Shown: positions 10,401 to 19,410, numbered from the stretch's first letter. The stretch is 64,000 nt of DNA from Oceanospirillum sp048264105 (GCA_048264105.1 JBLXDJ010000001.1:744001-808000); one strand, 5' to 3'. The notes: generated by a model not told the origin, from the sequence alone. A program made the numbers and translations.

Positions 10401-11321
10401 GATCCGGAGCTGGCCATTGAGGCCACGGCTTCTGAGACCCGCAATGAACCTAGGGTTCGGGCCCCCTTACCGGATGAAGTCCAGCCGGATACCGTCATGC
10501 ACCAGTTCCCGGCCGGTGCAAGCTGGGGTACCTTCCTTCACAGCCTGTTGGAATGGGCTGCGGCGCATCGGTATCGGGATTCAAAAAGTGGTCTGATCAA
10601 AGGTTTTAAGGCCGCAATTGCGGACGATGAGGGCCGTCTGGAATATCTTACGCGCCAGTGTGAGTTTCGTGAGATAGAACATTTGGCCGCTCCCATCAGC
10701 CTTTGGCTGAAAGCGTTTTTGCTGATGCCATGGGACAGTCTGCCGGAAACCGCCATTTCTTCAGGCTTTTCCCTTGCAACCTTGTCCACCAGGTCCTGGG
10801 CCGTGGAATTAGAATTCCTGCTGGAAAGCCACAGCGTGAGTACACAGCAGCTGGATCAGTTGGTAACCCGTTATACACTCGATCAGCAGCCACGTCCTGC
10901 CGCCTTGCCTAATCAGCTAAACGGTATGCTGAAGGGCTTTATCGATCTTGTTGTAGAACAAGACGGACGTTTTTATGTGGTGGACTGGAAATCCAATAAG
11001 CTGGGTGATGATGACAGCGCCTACACTCATGAGGCTATGAGCGCAGCCATTCTTAAGAAACGATATGATCTGCAATACAGTCTGTATCTGCTGGCACTGC
11101 ACCGGCAACTGAAAGCCCGGTTAGCCGATTATGACTACGACCAACATATTGGCGGTGCAGTTTATGTTTTCCTGAGGGGGTGGCAGGGAGAAACGTCAGG
11201 CTTATTTTTTGAACGACCACCAAAGGAACTGATTGAATCCATGGATCAGCTGTTTCGTGGCGAAACACTCGCTATCGGTTTTAACAGTAACGAGACCGGC
11301 GAACAGGGGATGCTGCTATGA
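7404..11321 (+). CDS. recB: RecBCD enzyme subunit RecB (helicase and nuclease)
   Basis: RecB is the 3'-5' SF1A helicase and the only nuclease of RecBCD, and it also loads RecA. Walker A is at residues 22-27 (AGTGKT). Walker B is the AMIDEFQDTDPIQ segment near 425, and helicase motif VI is the MRLLYVALTRA segment near 870. The C-terminal nuclease domain keeps Asp1181 (GFID), Asp1194 and Lys1196 (VVDWKSNK), the metal-binding and catalytic set. At 1305 residues it is about 125 longer than the E. coli protein; the extra length includes an Ala/Glu-rich stretch near 230-260. It overlaps recC and recD by 4 nt at either end. Confidence 0.96.
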   Translation: MSRDFDFLSFPLTGSQLIEASAGTGKTFSLALLYTRLVLGHGSDGTAFSRPLTPREILVVTFTDAAAEELRDRIRARLVEAAVFFQADPQSVEDDIKNPLFSLRASIPQSQWAGCVWRLKLAAESMDEASISTIHSWCNRMLVEHAFDTRGLFNRELVTDHSELLAEVVRDYWRKHFYPLQNEKISLILDCFASPDALQGRLQGLMGKHQSGLSYEGRPIAVPDINGCLEAHYAYQQAKAEEDARKIELEQTARREWAAQQEAIEAHLWELQPVLSGTQHDSAKPEKFTLLLEAISRWANEEGKAPAKLKNFAEGAFSFKKGKEQPVQHFPAFTSLKALYNPASSDVTGDSSEQIEEPDIDLRSALTAHALDWVSTQFNERMQRRAEMGFDDLLTQLADALNDPEHGQHLAATLAKAFPAAMIDEFQDTDPIQYQIFNRIYQLESNHQDHLLVMIGDPKQAIYSFRGADIYTYLQARQATEGRHYTLKRNFRSSQGVVAACNHLFTHAEQHNRGAFRFNADGNNQVPYVVVDANGRNDHLCFAGQPVPAMTLWPFEHEEGEPLSMTAYRQQAAEVAASQVTHWLNLAQEQQAGFAETGSTQLKTPLKPKDIAILVRTGNEARLVRDQLAKRNVPSVYLSDRESVFSSSEAKDLLHWLRAAAEPGDERLVRAALGSNTLELPLSRLSGWREDELDWESQMLFFGRLRHIWLRQGVLAMVRQLMDHYQLPARLLKKKDGERALTNLLHLAEWLQQAAVEVKGEQALIRHLSEQIESGDSHNILRLESDADLVQVITIHKSKGLEYPLVLLPFIGSWKEIDGKIPQVNWRKGLGSEQRTYAEISGKSRFGEAWDLANDERISEDMRLLYVALTRASHALWLGIGPLKSGNAKKPQIERSAMGYLLAGGDNTLTKSPEAVMEAYQNLASGCDDIRLLPQTPDVLDNRLQQPEKPSLSPARTPPRLNALTNWWIASYSAIEFGHTPGGGSSGNISSELSADTLADPELAIEATASETRNEPRVRAPLPDEVQPDTVMHQFPAGASWGTFLHSLLEWAAAHRYRDSKSGLIKGFKAAIADDEGRLEYLTRQCEFREIEHLAAPISLWLKAFLLMPWDSLPETAISSGFSLATLSTRSWAVELEFLLESHSVSTQQLDQLVTRYTLDQQPRPAALPNQLNGMLKGFIDLVVEQDGRFYVVDWKSNKLGDDDSAYTHEAMSAAILKKRYDLQYSLYLLALHRQLKARLADYDYDQHIGGAVYVFLRGWQGETSGLFFERPPKELIESMDQLFRGETLAIGFNSNETGEQGMLL

Positions 11322-13501
11322 CGATTAACAAGTCTGAACGCGCCGAAGCAACCCGGGCCGATGGAGTGCTGAAAGAATGCGGCATTACTGAGCGAGCTTC
11401 TATGATGGCACAGCTGGATCTCTGGCAGGAAGCAGGAGCGATCAGGGCGCTTGACCTTGCGTTTGCACGTTTTATAGCCCAGCAGATACCCAAAAATGAA
11501 TCTTCAGACATCCTGTTGCTGGCTGTAACCCTGGTCAGCGAGCGAACGGCCCATGGTCATGTGTGTCTCGATATTGCACAGGCACAACGGGAACCAGCCT
11601 CACTCTTATCGCCTATATCAGATGAAAGCCTGCGGGATATTATTGGCCGTCAGCTGAGATCTCTGCTTGCTTCGGTTTCACTGGAGGATTGGGCGGAACA
11701 ACTGGCGTCCTGTTCTGCCGTTCAGGATCTTCGACAGGGTCACTGTGAAGATCCGGCGTTAGCGATCAGAGGGCGCCAACCTCTTGTCCTGACGGGTACT
11801 GCGGAACAGCCACTGCTTTATTTACGCCGATACTGGCAATATGAGCAGGACGTTCGTCAGGGGATTGAGCATCGCCTGACACCGCTTCCTGTTTCTGAGA
11901 ATAATCATGCCCTGATGCAGATTGTTTTTGGTTCTCAACCGGACCAACTGACACCTAACTGGCAGAAAATAGCCTGCGGCTTGTCTGCCCGTAGTGGATT
12001 CAGCATTATCACCGGCGGGCCCGGAACAGGCAAAACCACGACAGTTGTTCGCCTTTTAGCACTGCTTCAGGGACTGGAGCTGGCCGAAGGCAGGGCGCCT
12101 CTGGTCATCCGGCTTGCAGCACCTACCGGTAAGGCTGCAGCACGGTTGAATGAATCCATTGCAGGTAGCGTTCAGCAGCTAAATCTGACACCCGACCAAT
12201 TGTCTGAGACACAAAGAGAATTGTTTGCGGATGCCCACAGCCTCGGGCAGTGGCAGGCCTCAATTCCGACCGAGGTCAGCACCCTGCACCGCCTGCTGGG
12301 TAGCCAGGCAAATACCCGACATTTCAGTCACAACAGAGCCAACCCATTACCAGCGGATATTGTTGTCGTCGATGAAGCATCGATGGTTGATGTAGAGATG
12401 ATGGCCAAACTGATGGATGCCCTGCGACCGGATGCCCGCCTGATATTGCTGGGTGATAAGGATCAGCTGGCCTCAGTTGAGGCCGGCTCTGTACTCGGTG
12501 ACTTGTGCCAGCAGGCTCAGGACGGTCATTACAGTAAAAAAAGCTGCGCATATGTTGCTCAGTCGACGAACCAGATTATTGGAGCTGAGTATCAGGCGAC
12601 AGAAGCGACGCTGAGACTGCCGAAACTGGCACGAATGATCAGCCAGGCAACCACTATGCTTCGCCACTGTTATCGCTCTGAAGGACAGGGGCTACTGGAC
12701 TTTGCCGCCTGGGTAAATCAGCAGGGCATCCTTGACTATGGTTTAGCCGGGCTGCAGCGCTATTTCGATCAGTTCAGTAATGAGCTTCATTATCTGGAGC
12801 TTCCTTTCATTGATGAGAAGCAACGGGATTGGCGAGCCTTTGACCAACTGGTGGTCAATGGCTATCAGCCTTATCTGCAAAAACTGCAGGAACTGAATAG
12901 TGTTGCGACTCAGTCCGATGAGGTGCTCGAGCAGTGGGTACTTGACTTGTTTGATCAGCACAAAAAATTTCAACTGCTTTGTGCGTTGCGTCAGGGAGAT
13001 TTCGGTGTCGAGGGGCTTAACCTCAGAATCCGTCAGCTACTGGTCAATAGAAGACTGATTACCGGTGGAGAGCAGCAGTGGTACTCAGGCCGACCGGTAC
13101 TGGTGACACAGAATGACTACAGCCTTAAATTGATGAACGGCGATATAGGTATCTGTCTGGAGATGCCTGTATCGGATGGGGACATTGCCGGATCTGGAAT
13201 CAGCCCATTCCGCGTGGCATTCCCCGATGGCAAGGGTGGTATTCGTTGGGTACTGCCAAGTCGCTTGCAGGGGGTTGAAACTGTATTTGCCATGACCGTT
13301 CACAAATCACAGGGCTCAGAATTTGAACATACCGCGCTGATCGTACCGGACAAAGTGAATGCCGTACTGACCAAGGAGCTGCTTTATACAGGCATTACGC
13401 GTTCGAAAAAACGCTTCACCCTGATTGCTCCGGAAGCCAAGGTGCTGGAGACGGCTCTTAAGCAGAAAATCAGCCGGGCGAGTGGGCTATTAGCTGGTTA
13501 A
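11318..13501 (+). CDS. recD: RecBCD enzyme subunit RecD (5'-3' helicase)
   Basis: RecD is the fast 5'-3' motor of RecBCD. The 727-residue product has Walker A GGPGTGKT at 233-240, Walker B VVDEASMVD near 350-358 and the C-terminal motif MTVHKSQGSEF. It is about 120 residues longer than E. coli RecD. It is the third gene of recC-recB-recD, and its ATGA overlap with recB suggests coupled translation. In E. coli the order is recC-ptrA-recB-recD; no ptrA-like protease is inserted here. Confidence 0.95.
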   Translation: MTINKSERAEATRADGVLKECGITERASMMAQLDLWQEAGAIRALDLAFARFIAQQIPKNESSDILLLAVTLVSERTAHGHVCLDIAQAQREPASLLSPISDESLRDIIGRQLRSLLASVSLEDWAEQLASCSAVQDLRQGHCEDPALAIRGRQPLVLTGTAEQPLLYLRRYWQYEQDVRQGIEHRLTPLPVSENNHALMQIVFGSQPDQLTPNWQKIACGLSARSGFSIITGGPGTGKTTTVVRLLALLQGLELAEGRAPLVIRLAAPTGKAAARLNESIAGSVQQLNLTPDQLSETQRELFADAHSLGQWQASIPTEVSTLHRLLGSQANTRHFSHNRANPLPADIVVVDEASMVDVEMMAKLMDALRPDARLILLGDKDQLASVEAGSVLGDLCQQAQDGHYSKKSCAYVAQSTNQIIGAEYQATEATLRLPKLARMISQATTMLRHCYRSEGQGLLDFAAWVNQQGILDYGLAGLQRYFDQFSNELHYLELPFIDEKQRDWRAFDQLVVNGYQPYLQKLQELNSVATQSDEVLEQWVLDLFDQHKKFQLLCALRQGDFGVEGLNLRIRQLLVNRRLITGGEQQWYSGRPVLVTQNDYSLKLMNGDIGICLEMPVSDGDIAGSGISPFRVAFPDGKGGIRWVLPSRLQGVETVFAMTVHKSQGSEFEHTALIVPDKVNAVLTKELLYTGITRSKKRFTLIAPEAKVLETALKQKISRASGLLAG

Positions 13502-13546
13502 ATGAACGTGACTAAAGCGATTAAAACCAGGATTCACTTCAACAAA

Positions 13547-13573
13547 CCTACCCGCTCAGGATGAGCGGGTAGG
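13547..13573. terminator. Hairpin between convergent recD and the kfrA-like gene
   Basis: A 12-bp perfect stem (13547-13558 with 13562-13573) has a 3-nt loop and lies between two convergent genes. Neither side carries a long T-run (minus-strand side TTTGTTG), so the terminator role is likely but not certain. Confidence 0.5.
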
Positions 13574-13628
13574 CTGGTTATCAGGTGGCGTCCATTCCCT
13601 CCGATAAATAGCCCATGGCCATCAAGTC

Positions 13629-14690
13629 TTACTTATTACCCCGATCTTCCAATCTGCCGACTCTCTCGATAACAGCTTGGTGCTGCTGTGTTTGCATTTC
13701 TTGCAGCTTATTAAGGCTAAGACTGGCTGAATCTATCCGATCTGTTAACCCCTCAAGGTTTTCCTGATTGTCCTTTTGCAGACTATCTAAAAGCACGTTC
13801 AGATTATTCAGCTTGTCTGCATTCTCCTGAGCAGAGGCATTTTGTTGTGACTGGGATTCCTGCAGCTGTTTTAACAGTGACATGATTTGGCGGTTGTTCT
13901 CCTGAGCTGCTTTCATCTGCTCAAGATGTTTCTTCTCCTGTACCTCCAGCCGTTGTTCTTTCTCTTTTACCTGCTGCCTCAGATTATCGGTCTGTTTGAT
14001 CCAGTGCTGCTCTGACGCTTCGCTGCGTTTTCTTTCCTCATTCAGTTGTGTTTCAAACAGTGAAAGGGCACTTTGCAGATCGGACTGAAGTTTTGCGGTC
14101 TGTTTTTTATGTTCCGTTTCAAGGGCAGTAGTTTGCTCTGCATACTGTTTTTTCAGATCTGTGATCTCTTTTTCGCTGGCGTTTAGTGCTTCCTTGCTGC
14201 TGTCGACCGCGAGAGAGAGCAGCTCATTTTCTTCCCGACACTGTTCAATCTTTATCTCACTGATGCCCGCCTGTTTTTCCAGCAAGCGTATCTCTTCAAG
14301 CAAAGCCTGATTTTTATCTTCCAGCCACTTATTACGCTCTTCCGTTGCAACCGCCTGCTCAATGGCTTCCTGCTTTTCTGATTCAGCCTGATCCAGAGTT
14401 TTCTGAATCTCCTGTTTGTAGCTTTCCAGCTCTTTAGTGGCATCTTCACGGGCCTGCTGCCATACCGCCTGCACCATACTGTTCAGATTGTCCGGGGCAG
14501 GGGAACCGCCTGCGACCATAGGTTGCTGCTGTCGCTCTGACCGCCAGCGTTTCAGATGTTCTGAAATGGTGGTGAAGCTTCCTGTACCCAGCCTTTCCCT
14601 TAATCCTGCAATTGTGGGGTTAAGTCCTTCTGACTGCATCTCGTCGATGGCTTGTTTCACGTCGTTATAACTAATGCCATTTCTCGCCAT
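13629..14690 (-). CDS. KfrA-like DNA-binding protein with long coiled coil
   Basis: The 353-residue protein starts with a compact helix-turn-helix-like region (about 1-55: YNDVKQAIDEMQSEG, PTIAGLRERLG, SFTTISEHLKRW). This resembles the N-terminal DNA-binding domain of KfrA, an alpha-helical plasmid protein that represses its own gene. Residues about 75-340 are a nearly uninterrupted Glu/Gln/Lys-rich coiled coil, so a dimer or filament is expected. It is divergent from a tyrosine recombinase, and a 19-bp palindrome stands 57 bp upstream of its start, a natural self-operator. What it does on a chromosome is not known; roles in nucleoid organisation or in recombination with its neighbour are guesses. 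Confidence 0.75.
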   Translation of the reverse strand: MARNGISYNDVKQAIDEMQSEGLNPTIAGLRERLGTGSFTTISEHLKRWRSERQQQPMVAGGSPAPDNLNSMVQAVWQQAREDATKELESYKQEIQKTLDQAESEKQEAIEQAVATEERNKWLEDKNQALLEEIRLLEKQAGISEIKIEQCREENELLSLAVDSSKEALNASEKEITDLKKQYAEQTTALETEHKKQTAKLQSDLQSALSLFETQLNEERKRSEASEQHWIKQTDNLRQQVKEKEQRLEVQEKKHLEQMKAAQENNRQIMSLLKQLQESQSQQNASAQENADKLNNLNVLLDSLQKDNQENLEGLTDRIDSASLSLNKLQEMQTQQHQAVIERVGRLEDRGNK

Positions 14691-14746
14691 TTTCTCTAAT
14701 TCCTATACCGGTAACACACACTTTAAACACGCTATACAATATTACG

Positions 14747-14765
14747 TATTATGTATTACATAATA
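14747..14765. promoter_or_regulatory. 19-bp palindrome, candidate operator
   Basis: TATTATGTA-T-TACATAATA is a perfect 9-bp inverted repeat around one central base, in a very AT-rich spacer between the kfrA-like gene and the integrase. A partial copy (ATTACGTATT) directly precedes it. Size, symmetry and position fit an operator, most likely for the KfrA-like protein. No binding can be shown from sequence. Confidence 0.5.
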
Positions 14766-14786
14766 TATTTAATCAATATACACACT

Positions 14787-14816
14787 AATTCACGGTAACT
14801 CTAATAACCGTGAATT
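14787..14816. repeat. Inverted repeat upstream of the integrase
   Basis: AATTCACGGT (14787-14796) and ACCGTGAATT (14807-14816) form a 10-bp perfect stem with a 10-nt loop, followed by TTTA. It could be a recombinase site, an operator or a weak terminator. Confidence 0.4.
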
Positions 14817-14988
14817 TTTAGGATTACACTGCTAGAATGCCGTCTGAGATAGGCAGGTGGTGTCAAATCAACGATAAAGCGCCCTGGTAGGCATAAAGGC
14901 ATGGCTAAACAGCAGATACCCATAAAACCAGCGGTAATAAAGGCAACGTCAATACCAAAAATGCTCAGAGACAGAACCCGGAGAAGAT

Positions 14989-16221
14989 ATGTCACAGCTG
15001 ATTGAGGCGAGCAGCCACTCTGCAGCGCCCGTCAAAACCCTGACAGGTCAGACTGACCTGATGCCGCTGGAACGAATGACGGGCATCACAGAGACGCTGC
15101 CGGAACAGTTAAGCGGACGCTTTGGCAGTAACAGAAATGAGGTACAGCCTCAGATAGCCGCAGGCAATGACCTTGAGGCGGTGCAGAGCTGGCTACTTGA
15201 ATATCAGGATTCTCCTGAAACCTTCCGCAGCTACCGACGGGAGGCCGAGCGCCTTATCCTCTGGTGCTGGCATCATCAGGGCAAAGCCTTGTCAGATCTG
15301 AACCGACAGGATATCAGCGACTACCAGGCCTTTATCAAAGCGCCGGAGCCGGCGGCATATTGGTGCGGAACCCCAAGTCCCAGAACATCTCCCAACTGGA
15401 AACCCTTTCAAAAGGGGCTTAGCCCCAACAGCCAGAAACAGGCACTGACGATTCTGAAGGGGCTGTTCAGCTATCTGAGGGATGCGGATTACCTGCGAGG
15501 TAATCCCTTTGCCCTGATACGCCAACAAAAGGACACTTCAGCAGAGGTTACAGGCAGCCGAAAGGTTGAGCGCTATCTGGAACAGGAGGATATTCGCCAT
15601 CTGTTTGAGCGCTACGAATTGGCCGACGAAGGCATAGATACCTTGTCCGATAAAGGGGAGCGGGAACTGATTCGCGAAAAGACGCTGCTCTATTTTCTTT
15701 ACTATCTGGCTCCGCGAGCTAGCGAAGTTGCAGATGCAAAGATGAGCGACTTCTTCCAGCGTCGGGGCCGCTGGTGGTGGCGGGTTATGGGTAAAGGGAA
15801 TAAATATGCAGAAGTCCCCGTACCGAACCCTCTTATGATTCAGATCCGCCGTTATCGGAAGTTTCTGGGTTTGTCTGCGGAGCCTGAACCGGACGAAGAA
15901 GGCGCGTTTATTCGTTCAACCCGGGGCACCAAATCGATCAGCGCCAATATGATCTACCGGCTCAGCAAGAAGATGCTTCAGGATACCGCTGAAAGCATTG
16001 AACCGAACTTTCCGGAGGCTGCAGCCCGAATGCGACAGGCCTCAACCCACTGGTTTCGCCATACCGCCATTACACACCTTGCCGATCAGGGTGTAGACTT
16101 ACGGCTGGTCAGCAAAACGGCACGTCATAGCCAACTTGAAACCACAGCGATCTATTTCCACGCAGAAGATGAGGCCTGGCACGATGCCGTAAACCAGGCT
16201 GTTGATGCCAAAAAGCGATAA
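14989..16221 (+). CDS. Tyrosine recombinase (phage-integrase family)
   Basis: This is a site-specific recombinase of 410 residues. An N-terminal SAM-like/core-binding region lies at about 60-185 (TFRSYRREAERLILWCWHHQGK). The catalytic domain carries Arg243 (APRASEV), a Lys in the beta-hairpin near 269-272 (GKGNK), His354 and Arg357 (HWFRH), His380 and the nucleophile Tyr389 (TTAIYFHA). The catalytic set is complete, so the enzyme should be active. The RBS GGAGAAG precedes the ATG. No phage or transposon genes, excisionase or att-like tRNA lie nearby, so it looks like a resident recombinase paired with the divergent KfrA-like gene rather than part of a prophage. An M20 hydrolase follows after 15 bp. 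Confidence 0.88.
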   Translation: MSQLIEASSHSAAPVKTLTGQTDLMPLERMTGITETLPEQLSGRFGSNRNEVQPQIAAGNDLEAVQSWLLEYQDSPETFRSYRREAERLILWCWHHQGKALSDLNRQDISDYQAFIKAPEPAAYWCGTPSPRTSPNWKPFQKGLSPNSQKQALTILKGLFSYLRDADYLRGNPFALIRQQKDTSAEVTGSRKVERYLEQEDIRHLFERYELADEGIDTLSDKGERELIREKTLLYFLYYLAPRASEVADAKMSDFFQRRGRWWWRVMGKGNKYAEVPVPNPLMIQIRRYRKFLGLSAEPEPDEEGAFIRSTRGTKSISANMIYRLSKKMLQDTAESIEPNFPEAAARMRQASTHWFRHTAITHLADQGVDLRLVSKTARHSQLETTAIYFHAEDEAWHDAVNQAVDAKKR

Positions 16222-16236
16222 AAGACAGGATGTGAT

Positions 16237-17436
16237 ATGACAGATTTTACTCATAAGCTAACGCCAGTGATTAAACCGGGGTCCGACCGACACAAGGAGA
16301 TGGTTGGCTGGCGACATCAGATTCACGCGCATCCTGAACTGGCTTATATGGAGCAGAAAACATCTGACCTGATCGCTAAAAAGCTGACTCAATGGGGCAT
16401 TGAACACACCCGCAACTGGGCCGAGACCGGGATTATGGCCCGCATCAAAGGCCAGGCAGGTGAAGGGCCTACTATCGCCCTGAGGGCAGATATGGATGCG
16501 CTTCCCTTGGATGAGGCCAACACCTTTGCACATCGTTCCCAGCATCAGGGAAAAATGCACGCCTGCGGTCATGATGGGCACACAACCATGCTATTGGGAG
16601 CGGCCAGATATCTGGCAGAACATCCTGACTTTGCCGGCGAAGTTGTTCTGATTTTTCAGCCTGCGGAAGAGGGGCAGGGCGGCGCACGGGTTATGGTCAA
16701 TCAGGGTATATTCAAAGATTATCCCGCCGATTATGTGTTTGGCCTTCACAACTGGCCGGGGCTTGAAGCCGGGCACATCGCCGTTCATGACGGTCCTGTT
16801 ATGGCGGGCATGGATACCTTTGAGATTCTGATCAAAGGCGTCGGCGGCCATGGGGCGATGCCTCATCTGGGCACAGACCCTACCGTGATCGCGGCACAGT
16901 TAATCAGCGCTTTTCAAAGTATCGTCAGTCGGAATATCAGCCCGTTGGAATCCGGTGTGATCAGTGTCACCCAGATGGATGCCGGTACAACGACCAATAT
17001 CATTCCGGACACAGTGACTCTGAAAGGTACAACCCGAGCGCTGAACGATGAAACCCACGAGTTTCTGCATCAGCGAATGCACGATCTGGTGCACAATATC
17101 TGCCTGGGCTTTGGCGCAACCGGTTCCATAGCCTTTGGCGGCGCTTACCCCGCCACCATTAACCAGACCAAAGCAACCAAAGCCCTTGAAACCATCGGCA
17201 AGCGAATGCTCGGTGCACATTATGTACAAAGCCAGCTGCCACCCAGTATGGGGGCCGAAGATTTCTCCTACTTCCTGAAAGAAGTACCGGGATGCTATTT
17301 CTGGTTAGGCAACGGTTCAACCGAAGGCAGCTGCACGCTGCATAGCCCACATTATGATTTTAACGACCAGATCCTTGCGATCGGAGCCAGCCTTTGGGTT
17401 GCCCTTGTCTACCATCACGGGCTGGCATCCCACTGA
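16237..17436 (+). CDS. M20-family amidohydrolase (N-acyl amino acid / hippurate hydrolase type)
   Basis: This cytosolic dinuclear-metal amidohydrolase of 399 residues cleaves N-acyl amino acids. Family motifs are ALRADMDALPL (81-91), ACGHDGHT (109-116, ligands Cys110 and His112), QPAEEGQGGARVM (141-153, Glu pair) and HNWPG (171-175, ligand His). The dimerisation lid sits between about 190 and 305, and MGAEDFSYFL near 345 completes the site. The Cys-Gly-His form is that of the carboxypeptidase Ss1/HipO/AmaA group. Whether the substrate is hippurate, an N-acetyl amino acid or an IAA conjugate cannot be told. ATG 16237 follows AGGATG, 15 bp after the integrase stop; cotranscription is possible but no functional link is evident. 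Confidence 0.9.
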   Translation: MTDFTHKLTPVIKPGSDRHKEMVGWRHQIHAHPELAYMEQKTSDLIAKKLTQWGIEHTRNWAETGIMARIKGQAGEGPTIALRADMDALPLDEANTFAHRSQHQGKMHACGHDGHTTMLLGAARYLAEHPDFAGEVVLIFQPAEEGQGGARVMVNQGIFKDYPADYVFGLHNWPGLEAGHIAVHDGPVMAGMDTFEILIKGVGGHGAMPHLGTDPTVIAAQLISAFQSIVSRNISPLESGVISVTQMDAGTTTNIIPDTVTLKGTTRALNDETHEFLHQRMHDLVHNICLGFGATGSIAFGGAYPATINQTKATKALETIGKRMLGAHYVQSQLPPSMGAEDFSYFLKEVPGCYFWLGNGSTEGSCTLHSPHYDFNDQILAIGASLWVALVYHHGLASH

Positions 17437-17564
17437 CGAAACATTTACTGACTGATATACTTGGTCTTTTATTGTGTGAGATATCAGGTTGACCGCTGTT
17501 TAACGACGCTTTCAGCCAAATCATTTCATCTTTTACCTAAATACAGACACTGGAAGGCAGCGTT

Positions 17565-17978
17565 ATGTCCGAAATCAATCAGGCGCAGTTAGATCTTGTT
17601 GATGAGTTCGAGTTTTTTGACGATTGGATGGACAAGTATCAGTACATCATCGATATGGGTAAACAGTTGCCTGAATTCCCGGAAGAATGGAAAACGGATC
17701 TGAACAAGATCAACGGCTGCCAGTCTCAGGTCTGGATTCATCACGAATTCAGCGATGGCAAAATAAAACTGCATGCCATCAGTGATGCAGCTATCGTTTC
17801 AGGCCTGATCGCTCTTCTGCTACGAATCTACGACAACCGCACCCCTGCAGATATTCTGGCGACCCAGCCGGAATTTCTGGCAAAGCTGGGGCTTGATAAG
17901 CACCTGAGCCCGACACGAAGCAACGGCTTACACGCCATGCTTCAGCGCATTGGTGAGGTCGCAACCAGCTACGCCTGA
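17565..17978 (+). CDS. sufE: Cysteine desulfuration protein SufE
   Basis: SufE accepts persulfide sulfur from the desulfurase SufS for Fe-S cluster assembly. The 137-residue product is of normal length and carries the acceptor Cys52 in NGCQSQVW, plus the usual N-terminal DEFEFFDDWMDKYQYII. An RBS GGAAGG precedes the ATG. No sufS or csd partner is adjacent, so it must work with a desulfurase encoded elsewhere; CsdE is the close alternative name. Confidence 0.93.
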   Translation: MSEINQAQLDLVDEFEFFDDWMDKYQYIIDMGKQLPEFPEEWKTDLNKINGCQSQVWIHHEFSDGKIKLHAISDAAIVSGLIALLLRIYDNRTPADILATQPEFLAKLGLDKHLSPTRSNGLHAMLQRIGEVATSYA

Positions 17979-18031
17979 TATGCCAGACAGAAAAGATTGG
18001 TGACAAGCCACTATATCTTTTCAAACAGACT

Positions 18032-18069
18032 AAAACAACAAAACCGCCTTTTGGCGGTTTTGTTGTTTT
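18032..18069. terminator. Bidirectional terminator between sufE and gltS
   Basis: A 17-bp perfect stem (18032-18048 with 18053-18069) with a TTTT loop has A-rich and T-rich outer arms. It can end transcription in both directions for the convergent sufE and gltS genes. Confidence 0.93.
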
Positions 18070-18111
18070 TGTAGCAAGGTAATATCGGTAAATCTCGACT
18101 TCTATCCCAAT

Positions 18112-19314
18112 CTACCCCAGTGCGATCAGAAAGCCATTGATGATCATGGCATTACACACATCGATAAAAAACGCACCGACCAGGGGAACCACAATAAAGG
18201 CCTTGTGGGATACGCCAAACTTCTTCGTTACAGCGGTCATATTGGCGATAGCAGTAGGTGTTGCCCCCAGCGTCAGCCCCGCATAACCGGACGTCATCAC
18301 TGCTGATTCGTACGATTTGCCTAACAACCTGAATACAACAAATACAGAGAACAGCACTGTAAACAGAATCTGCAATACAAGCACCAGAACCAGTGGCAGC
18401 GCCAGATCTATCAGAGACCACAGCTGAAGCGACATCAGAGACATAGCCAAAAACAGGCCAAGGGATAAATCAGACACCAGCGACAGCGTGGGTGTATTGG
18501 TTGGCCACGGCACCTTTTTAAAGATAAAGGGCACGGTATTGGTCATAAAGATCCCCGAGAACAGGGCCGTTACGAACATAGGTAATTTTAAGCCCATGCC
18601 TTCGGCGATAGCGTTCAGCTGAATACCCAGACTGATCGCGATACTGATGACAAACAAGGAAACCAGCATACTGTGAACCGAGATACTGGTGTTTTTTGTT
18701 TCGTCATGCTTAATACCCACCGTCACCGGCGCGGTTTCCGTATAGGGCTTAAGATCATGCTTATTGATCAAATACTGTGCGATAGGGCCGCCAATCAGAC
18801 CACCAAACACCAGACCAAAGGTCGCGCAGGCAATACCGATCTCCAGGGCATTTTCGATCATATATTGGCTTGAAAAGACCGGAGCCCAGGCGATTGTCGT
18901 GCCATGGCCGCCACTTAATGAGATAGAACCGCTTAAAAGCCCCATGTGAGAGCTTTGCTCGGTGATCTGCGCCGCACCAATACCGGTGAAATTCTGGACA
19001 AACAGAAAGATGATCGCCAAAAATAAAAGAATAACCAGCGCAGAACCACCCTTGATAAGGGTAGAAAACTTAGCCGACAGACCCACCGTGGTGAAAAAAA
19101 CAATTAATAGTGCATCCCGCTGCTCTAATGAGAACTTAACCTCGATACCAAACAGGGCATAGATAAGACCCAATATGATGGACGCTAAAACGCCACCGGT
19201 GACAGGCTCTGGAATATTGTAATTTCTGAAAAACGAGATCTTCTTATTGAGATACATGCCAGTAAACAAAACTAATATGGCAAGCATAAGGGTTTCACTA
19301 AAATCTAAAGACAT
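18112..19314 (-). CDS. gltS: Sodium/glutamate symporter GltS
   Basis: This inner-membrane Na+-coupled glutamate carrier (ESS family) has 400 residues and about ten hydrophobic segments. Family marks are PEPVTGG near residue 37, SLSGGHGTTIAW near 131 and the second repeat TSGYAGLTLGATPTAIANM near 340. I chose ATG 19314 over the adjacent TTG 19317 because AGG lies at good distance. It is a single-gene unit ending at the shared terminator. Confidence 0.95.
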   Translation of the reverse strand: MSLDFSETLMLAILVLFTGMYLNKKISFFRNYNIPEPVTGGVLASIILGLIYALFGIEVKFSLEQRDALLIVFFTTVGLSAKFSTLIKGGSALVILLFLAIIFLFVQNFTGIGAAQITEQSSHMGLLSGSISLSGGHGTTIAWAPVFSSQYMIENALEIGIACATFGLVFGGLIGGPIAQYLINKHDLKPYTETAPVTVGIKHDETKNTSISVHSMLVSLFVISIAISLGIQLNAIAEGMGLKLPMFVTALFSGIFMTNTVPFIFKKVPWPTNTPTLSLVSDLSLGLFLAMSLMSLQLWSLIDLALPLVLVLVLQILFTVLFSVFVVFRLLGKSYESAVMTSGYAGLTLGATPTAIANMTAVTKKFGVSHKAFIVVPLVGAFFIDVCNAMIINGFLIALG

Positions 19315-19410
19315 CAAATGGCCTATGTAAAGGTCTTATATAGCGGGGATATAAAGCGCAGGTGCGCGATTAAATAAATTGTTGGAAAGGGGTGTATCTG
19401 CCTGATGTAT

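Noticed and set aside
14989..17436. Prophage or genomic island around the integrase
   Set aside because: There are no phage genes, tRNA or direct repeats as att sites, and both flanks are ordinary chromosomal genes.
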